Source: Actinomycetota bacterium (GTDB lineage Bacteria > Actinomycetota > Actinomycetes > S36-B12). Taken from it: 37,307 nucleotides of DNA. Made by a program: the position numbers and the translations under genes. Below are positions 32,028 through 37,307 of the stretch, piece after piece. The DNA is taken from positions 1 to 37,307 of the forward strand of contig RGQW01000002.1 in NCBI GenBank assembly GCA_010029945.1, read 5' to 3'. Within the stretch, counting starts at the first letter, position 1; every line of letters begins with the position of its first letter. The notes below the pieces were generated by a model. That model saw nothing but the letters and a program-made list of their open reading frames with translations, ran no database searches and was not told the DNA's origin.

Positions 32028-33230
32028 ATGCGCGTCTTGGCGATCGGCGCCGGGGGAGTGGGAACCTCCGCGGCGTTGATCGCCTCACGACGCGACTTCT
32101 TCGACGCCTGGGTGATCGCCGACTACGACGCCGCCCGCGCGCGCACGCTCAGCGATCGTGTCGCCGACGAACGCTTCAGCGGAATCGAGCTCGACGCCGG
32201 TGACGCTCACGCGGTCACCGATGCGTGCCGCACCCACCAGATCACGCACGTGGCGAATCTCGTCGACCCACGCTTCGTCATGCCGATCTTCACCGGCGCG
32301 CTCGATGCCGGCTGCCACTACCTCGACACCGCGATGAGTTTGTCGAGGCCGCACCCCACCGATCCGCATCGCCGCACCGGGGTGAAACTCGGCGACGAGC
32401 AATTCGCGACCGAGGCCCAGTGGATCGACAAGGGCCTCCTCGCGCTCGTGGGGATGGGCGTGGAGCCGGGGTTGTCCGATGTGTTCGCCCGTTACGCCGC
32501 TGATCACCTGTTCGACGAGATTGACGAGATTGGCATCCGCGATGGCGCCAACCTTGCGGTGCACGGCTACGACTTCGCCCCGACGTTCTCCATCTGGACA
32601 ACCATTGAAGAGTGCTTGAACCCTCCGGTGATCTGGGAGAAGGACGAAGGATGGTTCACCACCGAACCGTTCAGCGGCGCGGAGGTCTTCGACTTTCCCG
32701 AAGGGATCGGTCCTCAGGAATGCGTCAACGTGGAACACGAGGAAGTCTTGCTGATTCCCCGGTGGATCGACTGCAACAAGGTCACCTTCAAGTTCGGCCT
32801 GGGTCAAGAGTTCATCGACGTGCTGCAGACCCTGCACAAACTCGGTCTCGATCGCACCGAGCCGCTCACCATCAAAGGGCAGCAGGTCTCACCCCGGGAC
32901 GTGGTCGCCGCCGCCCTTCCCGATCCCTTGACCCTCGGCGACAAGATGAGCGGCAAGACCTGCGCCGGAACACACGTCACCGGCACCAAAGATGGCCAGC
33001 CGCGCGAGGTCTACCTCTACCACGTCACCGATAACGAATGGTCGATGAAGGAGTACGGGACGCAGGCCGTGACGTGGCAAACGGCCATGAACCCGGTCGT
33101 CGCCCTCGAACTGCTCGCGAACAAGCAGTGGGAAGGTGCCGGGGTTCTCGGCCCCGAAGCATTCGACGCGGTGCCGTTCCTCGACCTGCTCCAAGGGGAT
33201 TACGGGCAGCAGGTCGGAGGCCTGCCCTAG
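32028..33230 (+). CDS. Carboxynorspermidine/saccharopine dehydrogenase-like enzyme
   Basis: An NAD(P)-binding reductase of 400 residues. Seen: the N-terminal Rossmann motif VLAIGAGGVGTSAALIA, GCHYLDTAM, VEPGLSDVFARYAADHLFDE, LPDPLTLGDKMSGKTCAGTH and TWQTAMNPVVALELLANKQW. By eye these match the carboxynorspermidine dehydrogenase branch of the saccharopine dehydrogenase family along most of the length. That enzyme forms a C-N bond between a diamine and aspartate semialdehyde. No carboxynorspermidine decarboxylase is in the window, so the role here (biosynthetic, or oxidative cleavage of a polyamine) is open. The start is ATG 32028, with GTG 32022 as alternative and no clear ribosome site. It follows the agmatinase-like gene directly and converges with gabT with a 4-bp gap. 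Confidence 0.78.
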   Translation: MRVLAIGAGGVGTSAALIASRRDFFDAWVIADYDAARARTLSDRVADERFSGIELDAGDAHAVTDACRTHQITHVANLVDPRFVMPIFTGALDAGCHYLDTAMSLSRPHPTDPHRRTGVKLGDEQFATEAQWIDKGLLALVGMGVEPGLSDVFARYAADHLFDEIDEIGIRDGANLAVHGYDFAPTFSIWTTIEECLNPPVIWEKDEGWFTTEPFSGAEVFDFPEGIGPQECVNVEHEEVLLIPRWIDCNKVTFKFGLGQEFIDVLQTLHKLGLDRTEPLTIKGQQVSPRDVVAAALPDPLTLGDKMSGKTCAGTHVTGTKDGQPREVYLYHVTDNEWSMKEYGTQAVTWQTAMNPVVALELLANKQWEGAGVLGPEAFDAVPFLDLLQGDYGQQVGGLP

Positions 33231-33234
33231 CCGA

Positions 33235-34578
33235 TTAGACGCAGGCCTCGAACCCTGACTCCAGCACGCTCAGCGCCTCCTCGAGCAGGGGCATCGGCAT
33301 GGTCAGCGGAGGCAGGAAACGGAAGACGTTCCCGTAGGTTCCCGCCGTCAAGGTCACCACTCCGTGGCTGTGGCAGTGCTTGTTCAAGGCAGCGGCGAGG
33401 GCTGCGTTGGCGTTGGTTGTTCCCGGTTCCACGAGCTCGATGGCGAGCATCGCACCGCGGCCTCGAATATCACCGATCTGCGGGAAGTTCTCCTGCATGG
33501 CCTTCAACCGGGGCATCATGACCGATTCGATGGTGCGGGCCAGTGCGCAGGCGTCGTTGTCTTCCATCCAGCGAATGGCGGCCAGGCCAGCGGCGCAGGC
33601 GACCGGGTTGCCGCCGTAGGTCCCGCCGAGTCCTCCGGCGTGCACGGCATCCATCAACTCCGCACGCCCCGTCACCGCAGCGAGCGGCATGCCACCGGCG
33701 ATGCCCTTGGCGGTGGTGATCATGTCCGGCACCACGCCCTCGTGTTCCATCGCGAACCAGTCGCCGGTGCGGCAAAAGCCCGACTGGATCTCGTCGGCAA
33801 TGAACACGATCCCGTGCTCTCGCGCGAACTCGGCAAGCCCCGCAATGAATCCCGGAGCAGGAACAACGAACCCGCCTTCGCCTTGGATCGGTTCGACCAC
33901 GATCGCGGCAACGTTGTGGGGGCCGACTTCCTTATCGATCTTCGTGGTCGCCCACAGCGCCACTTCTTTGCCACCGTGCGGACCGTCCCGGAACGGGTAG
34001 CTCATCGGCACCCGGTAGATCTCCGGCGCGAACGGACCGAAGCCTTCTTTGTAGGGCATGTTCTTGGCGGTCAGCGCCATCGTCAGGTTGGTGCGGCCGT
34101 GATAGCCGTGCTCGAGCACAACGACGGCGGGGCGCTTGGTCGCGTACCGGGCGATCTTCACCGCGTTCTCCACGGCCTCGGCTCCGGAGTTGAACAGTGC
34201 GCTGCGCTTGGCGTGGTCACCGGGCGTCAGCCTGTTGAGCGCCTCACACACATCCACGTAGCCCTCATACGGCGTGACCATGAAGCAGGTGTGCGTCAGG
34301 TCGCGAGCCTGCGAAGCGACCGCGTCGGCAACCATCGGGTTGGCGTTACCGACGGTGGTCACCGCGATGCCCGAACCCATATCGATCAGGTGGTTGCCGT
34401 CCACGTCGACGAGCACACCGCCACCGGCACGCTCGATGAAGACCGGCAGCCCGACACCGACCCCGGAGGAGACTGCCTCGGTCTTCTTGGCCAGCAGGGC
34501 CTGGGAACGCGGACCGGGAATCTCGGTGACGAGCCGGCGCTCCTGGGCGATCTCGGTGTCCATCAAGGTCGGGTTCAT
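33235..34578 (-). CDS. gabT: 4-aminobutyrate aminotransferase
   Basis: A PLP enzyme transferring the amino group of GABA to 2-oxoglutarate, giving succinate semialdehyde and glutamate. It is 447 residues. Seen: ERRLVTEIPGPRSQALLAKK (the GabT N-terminus), LFNSGAEAVENAVKIAR, EHGYHGRTNLTMALT, VVEPIQGEGGFVVPAPGF, FIADEIQSGFCRTG and PLP lysine K291 (TTAKGIAGGMPLAAVTG). I start at ATG 34578, directly after GGAGGA; an in-frame ATG at 34593 lies upstream of that site. It would take the GABA made from putrescine by the aldehyde dehydrogenases. No succinate semialdehyde dehydrogenase is recognisable as a separate gene here. Downstream of the alcohol dehydrogenase gene by 56 bp. Confidence 0.94.
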   Translation of the reverse strand: MNPTLMDTEIAQERRLVTEIPGPRSQALLAKKTEAVSSGVGVGLPVFIERAGGGVLVDVDGNHLIDMGSGIAVTTVGNANPMVADAVASQARDLTHTCFMVTPYEGYVDVCEALNRLTPGDHAKRSALFNSGAEAVENAVKIARYATKRPAVVVLEHGYHGRTNLTMALTAKNMPYKEGFGPFAPEIYRVPMSYPFRDGPHGGKEVALWATTKIDKEVGPHNVAAIVVEPIQGEGGFVVPAPGFIAGLAEFAREHGIVFIADEIQSGFCRTGDWFAMEHEGVVPDMITTAKGIAGGMPLAAVTGRAELMDAVHAGGLGGTYGGNPVACAAGLAAIRWMEDNDACALARTIESVMMPRLKAMQENFPQIGDIRGRGAMLAIELVEPGTTNANAALAAALNKHCHSHGVVTLTAGTYGNVFRFLPPLTMPMPLLEEALSVLESGFEACV

Positions 34579-34634
34579 GCTTCCTCCACGCAACGTTGAG
34601 CACAGAGTACGGCTGTTGGCGCGGCGAGTGTGGG

Positions 34635-35666
34635 CTACGGAGTAATGATGATCTTGTGTGCGGTGCGGTCGCTCCTCAGCGCCTCTAGTGCGTCCCCGTA
34701 GTCCTGCACCGGGTACCGATGCGTGATCAATCCGTCCGTGCGGATCGCCCCGCTGCGAAAAGCGGCAAGCGCGTCCGGAAAAGAGTCCACCTCGGTGAAC
34801 GAGCCCATGATCGTCAACTCCCGCCGGAAGATCTCGAACGGCGAGATCGACACGAGGTCGGACTCGTCGGTGACCCCGTAATACACGATGCGGGCGCCGT
34901 TGCGCGCGACCTGCGGTAGGGACTGCACCACCGCGGCCTTCCCGGTGGCATCAATCACCACATCGAAGGCACCGAACTCCTCGACCAGCGTTGTCATCGA
35001 CCCGGCCACGTCGTGCCGGTTCATTACGAAGGTGCCGATGGGCGACAACGACGCCGCCACCGACAACTTGAACTCGTTGGGATCGGCCAACACGACGCTC
35101 GACGCCCCGGCCATGCGCAGAAACTGCGTCAGCAGCACTCCGGTCGGCCCCGCGCCGAACACGACAACTGAGCACCCGGCAAGGGGATGGAGTCGATCCA
35201 TCAAATGAGCGATACAGGCCGACGGTTCGGCGAAGACGGCCAGGTCGAGATCGATGCCGGTCGCATCGAACAACTGCGCGCCGGGCACGAGAACGTAGTC
35301 GGCGAATCCTCCCGGCGTCGAGGACCCGATTCCGGTGAACGATTCACACAGCCAGGGACGCTCCTCGGTGCAGTAGGCGCATGCTCGGCAACTCGAGTTC
35401 GGGTTGATCACGACTTGCTGGCCCTCCGACAGGGCTCCGCCGTCGCCGTCGGTGGCGTCGGCGCCCACCGCGGCGACCTCGCCGACGGTCTCGTGGCCGG
35501 GGGTGAGCGGGAAGTTCGCCAGGAACTGGCCCTGGTGCAAGTGCAGATCCGTTCCACACATCCCGGCGGCCGTCATCCGCACGAGCACGTCGCCAGATCC
35601 CGGCTCGGGTGTCGGCACGTCTCGCACGGTGAAGGACCCCGGTTGGTCATAGACCACAGCACGCAT
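34635..35666 (-). CDS. Zinc-dependent alcohol dehydrogenase, sorbitol-dehydrogenase-like
   Basis: A medium-chain dehydrogenase of 343 residues. Catalytic zinc region AAGMCGTDLHLHQGQF and PGHETVGEV; structural zinc cysteines in NSSCRACAYCTEERPWLCES; Rossmann motif VVVFGAGPTGVLLTQFLRMA. The substrate is probably a polyol or other secondary alcohol; nothing links it to polyamines except its position upstream of gabT on the same strand. It might reduce a semialdehyde, but that is speculative. Divergent from the nuclease gene with a 43-bp gap. Confidence 0.88.
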   Translation of the reverse strand: MRAVVYDQPGSFTVRDVPTPEPGSGDVLVRMTAAGMCGTDLHLHQGQFLANFPLTPGHETVGEVAAVGADATDGDGGALSEGQQVVINPNSSCRACAYCTEERPWLCESFTGIGSSTPGGFADYVLVPGAQLFDATGIDLDLAVFAEPSACIAHLMDRLHPLAGCSVVVFGAGPTGVLLTQFLRMAGASSVVLADPNEFKLSVAASLSPIGTFVMNRHDVAGSMTTLVEEFGAFDVVIDATGKAAVVQSLPQVARNGARIVYYGVTDESDLVSISPFEIFRRELTIMGSFTEVDSFPDALAAFRSGAIRTDGLITHRYPVQDYGDALEALRSDRTAHKIIITP

Positions 35667-35709
35667 TGGCTCAGTATCGCGGCATGCGCCGCCGAACTAC
35701 CGTTACCTG

Positions 35710-36261
35710 GTGATCTGGGGGAAATTTCTGCCGGCCGTCGCCCTCGCCGGCGCATTTGCCGGCGCACTGCTCGTGGCGTGCGGCGGTGACACCGACTTCG
35801 TTCCGATCGAGGCGCAACCCGAGCCGGGCCTGTCCATGCCCCCTGCGGTCGAGGGCCCGTTCCCGGTGACCCGCGTGGTCGACGGTGACACCGTGCGCGT
35901 CCTGATCAAGGGACAGGACACCGCCGTGCGACTGATCGGCATCGACACCCCCGAAACGGTGGCGCCGAACCGTCCGGTGGAGTGCGCGGGCCCGGAGGCA
36001 AGCGTGTATGCGGAGCAGCTGATGTCCGGCGAGGACGTCTACCTCGAACTCGACGCAAGCCAAGGCACCTACGACAACTACAACCGGATCCTTGCCTACG
36101 CGTGGCTCGAGGACGACCTGATGGTCAACCTGGCGATGATCGACGCCGGCCTCGCACAGGAATACACCTACGACATTCCCTACGCCTACCAGCAGCTATT
36201 CCAACAAGCCGAGCAAGACGCCAAAGACGACCTGCTGGGGCTGTGGGGTCAGATCTGTTGA
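35710..36261 (+). CDS. Thermonuclease-family (SNase) lipoprotein
   Basis: A 183-residue exported nuclease-like protein. A short signal peptide ends in lipobox LVAC (C24). After a proline-rich linker comes the staphylococcal nuclease fold: VTRVVDGDTVRVLIKG, VRLIGIDTPETVAPNRPVEC, EDVYLELDASQGTYDNYNRI and LAYAWLEDDLMVNLAMIDAG. The Asp, Arg and Glu of the active-site strands appear present. It starts at GTG 35710 without an evident ribosome site. It ends one base before the convergent isomerase gene. Expected at the outer face of the membrane, degrading nucleic acids, perhaps supplying pyrimidines. Confidence 0.87.
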   Translation: MIWGKFLPAVALAGAFAGALLVACGGDTDFVPIEAQPEPGLSMPPAVEGPFPVTRVVDGDTVRVLIKGQDTAVRLIGIDTPETVAPNRPVECAGPEASVYAEQLMSGEDVYLELDASQGTYDNYNRILAYAWLEDDLMVNLAMIDAGLAQEYTYDIPYAYQQLFQQAEQDAKDDLLGLWGQIC

Positions 36262-36262
36262 T

Positions 36263-37141
36263 CTAGCGCGATCCGACGGTGGCGCGTGCGTTCTCCATGC
36301 CCGAGGCCATGAACTCCCGCGCGTGGGTGCCGAGGTCCATGCTGTCCTCCCACAGGTTCCGCCACACCGCCAACGTGTTCGACAAGTGCTGGTCCACAAC
36401 GGCCGAGGAGAACGACTCGAAGGTGATCGGCCCCTGGTAGTTCATGTCGGCCAGTGCGCCGAAGACTTCCTCGAAGTCGATGGTTCCTTGCCCTAAGTAC
36501 CCGCGATTCGATTCCCCGATGTGCACGTAGCCCAAGCGATCGCCCGCCAGGAGCAGGGGGGTTCGAAAGCCCCGCTCCTCGATATTCATGTGATACACGT
36601 CCGCGTGCACCACCACGTTGTCCTCATCGACATCGTCCATGTAGTCCAGTGTCTGCTGCACGGTGTTCAGCAGGTTGCTTTCGTACCGGTTGACGAACTC
36701 CAGGGTGATCGTGATGCCGGAGCGCGCTGACTCCTGAGCGAGTTCCTTGATGACCGCGACGCTGTTCGCGCGGGCGGCGGCCGTCCCCGGGCCGGGGTAC
36801 TTATCCATGGCGCTGAAGATCACCCCGCCGAGGTGGGTGGCGCCGACTCCACGGGCAACCTGCAAAGCAGACATCAACGTCTCGCGCCCGGCCGCCACCA
36901 ACGCCGTGTCCTCGCTGTTGATATCGGTGGCGAACGTCAAACCCAAGGTCATGGTCGCGGCTAAGCCGTGGGCCTCGAGGCGTGCGCGGGTGTCGTCCAC
37001 GTCGATAGCCGAGGGATCCAATGCGGGGATCTCGATGAGGTCGTACCCGGCGGCGGCCGTGCGCGAGATCGCGAATTCGGCCTGCTCGGGTTCCCATCCC
37101 CCCGTCCACACCAGCGCGTGCACTCCGAAAGCGTTCGTCAC
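36263..37141 (-). CDS. Sugar isomerase/epimerase, D-tagatose/psicose 3-epimerase-like
   Basis: A TIM-barrel AP-endonuclease-like (xylose isomerase-like) protein of 292 residues. Seen: FAISRTAAAGYDLIEIPALD, ITITLEFVNRYESNLLNTV with a metal-ligand Glu, VVHADVYHMNIEERGFRTPL, LGYVHIGESNRGYLGQGTID and ITFESFSSAV. The DxxHMNIEE and H-x-x-ESNRG-x-x-GxG patterns are close to ketose 3-epimerases. I start at GTG 37141 because GGGAGG lies just upstream; the open frame continues to 37276 but crosses the divergent promoter and the next gene. A perfect inverted repeat sits 29 bp upstream. Confidence 0.82.
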   Translation of the reverse strand: MTNAFGVHALVWTGGWEPEQAEFAISRTAAAGYDLIEIPALDPSAIDVDDTRARLEAHGLAATMTLGLTFATDINSEDTALVAAGRETLMSALQVARGVGATHLGGVIFSAMDKYPGPGTAAARANSVAVIKELAQESARSGITITLEFVNRYESNLLNTVQQTLDYMDDVDEDNVVVHADVYHMNIEERGFRTPLLLAGDRLGYVHIGESNRGYLGQGTIDFEEVFGALADMNYQGPITFESFSSAVVDQHLSNTLAVWRNLWEDSMDLGTHAREFMASGMENARATVGSR

Positions 37142-37169
37142 AGCAACCTCCCAAAGCCCCGTTCGAGCC

Positions 37170-37199
37170 TCTATCCAACCCTCACTCGTGTTGGATAGA
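37170..37199. promoter_or_regulatory. Perfect 10-bp inverted repeat, candidate operator
   Basis: TCTATCCAAC (37170-37179) and GTTGGATAGA (37190-37199) flank a 10-nt spacer, giving a 20-bp centre-to-centre distance, in the 61-bp gap between the divergent isomerase and exonuclease genes. This spacing suits a dimeric regulator. The right arm ends 3 bp before the exonuclease GTG. An RNA hairpin with a 10-nt loop is an alternative. Confidence 0.6.
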
Positions 37200-37202
37200 A
37201 GC

Positions 37203-37307
37203 GTGACCCCGGAAACCAATGCGCCCGGCCCCTGGTGGCTCGATCCGGGCTTCATCGCGTTCGACACCGAGACCACGGGAGTGGACCCGGCATCGGATCG
37301 GATCGTG
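37203..37307 (+). CDS. DnaQ-like 3'-5' exonuclease (3' partial)
   Basis: Only 35 codons lie in the window, from GTG 37203. They include FIAFDTETTGVDPASDRIV, the Exo I motif of the DEDD exonuclease superfamily (DNA polymerase III epsilon, RNase T and relatives), with the metal-binding Asp and Glu. Ribosome site weak (GGATAGAAG region). Too short to tell the subfamily. Confidence 0.75.
   Translation, partial: MTPETNAPGPWWLDPGFIAFDTETTGVDPASDRIV

Noticed and set aside
33364..34599. A 411-codon + strand open frame opposite gabT
   Set aside because: Shadow of gabT with no recognisable motif.
1..37307. CRISPR arrays, tRNA/rRNA genes, insertion sequences, prophage or riboswitch signatures
   Set aside because: No regularly spaced repeats, cloverleaf sequences, transposase or integrase motifs, or known riboswitch cores were recognised by reading. 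A computed search (tRNAscan, Infernal) was not possible.

Overview
The window looks like chromosomal DNA of a GC-rich Actinomycetota member. It opens with the conserved translation and lipid block tsf-pyrH-frr-cdsA-rlmN. It uses many GTG starts and some probable leaderless starts, has a MocR-type regulator and an F420-type luciferase-like oxidoreductase, and carries Streptomyces-like polyamine genes. I cannot assign a genus. No tRNA, rRNA, CRISPR array, insertion sequence or prophage gene was seen.

Layout. (1) 1-4205: housekeeping block, + strand. (2) 4258-5948: a propionyl/acetyl-CoA synthetase gene (prpE-like) with an out-of-frame internal deletion. (3) 5981-11503: a minus-strand operon (Lrp/AsnC regulator, class III aminotransferase, PNPOx-like flavoprotein, FAD amine oxidoreductase) divergent from an aminobutyraldehyde-type dehydrogenase, which suggests diamine or omega-amino acid catabolism. 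(4) 11537-13110: a LysR regulator with a probable leaderless start, divergent from a small unknown membrane protein. (5) 13214-21813: an eight-gene minus-strand operon for reductive-type pyrimidine catabolism: beta-ureidopropionase-like nitrilase, dihydropyrimidinase (disrupted), CoA-dependent methylmalonate/malonate semialdehyde dehydrogenase, a luciferase-like F420-type oxidoreductase, and a four-gene ABC importer of the NMT1/THI5 type. It ends at a strong bidirectional terminator. (6) 22041-33230: a MocR regulator, a second aminobutyraldehyde-type dehydrogenase, a polyamine ABC importer (binding protein, ATPase, two permeases), a second FAD amine oxidoreductase, an agmatinase-family ureohydrolase with a probable 3' frameshift, and a carboxynorspermidine-dehydrogenase-like enzyme. 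(7) 33235-37307: GABA aminotransferase and a zinc alcohol dehydrogenase (minus), a secreted nuclease lipoprotein (plus), a sugar 3-epimerase/isomerase (minus) and the start of a DnaQ-like exonuclease (plus).

How the genes fit together (inference). Polyamines and agmatine would be imported by the Pot system and oxidised to aminoaldehydes, then to GABA or beta-alanine by the aldehyde dehydrogenases. Pyrimidines would be imported by the NMT1-type system and opened to beta-alanine or beta-aminoisobutyrate. Aminotransferases then give semialdehydes, and MmsA gives acetyl-CoA or propionyl-CoA. The first step of the pyrimidine route has no recognisable dihydropyrimidine dehydrogenase here. The F420-type oxidoreductase occupies that place in the operon and is the best candidate for undescribed biochemistry.

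Three genes (prpE, dihydropyrimidinase, agmatinase) carry reading-frame disruptions. Two of these are internal losses of roughly 70 codons each. They may be genuine pseudogenes or assembly errors, and this must be settled before any metabolic reading is trusted.
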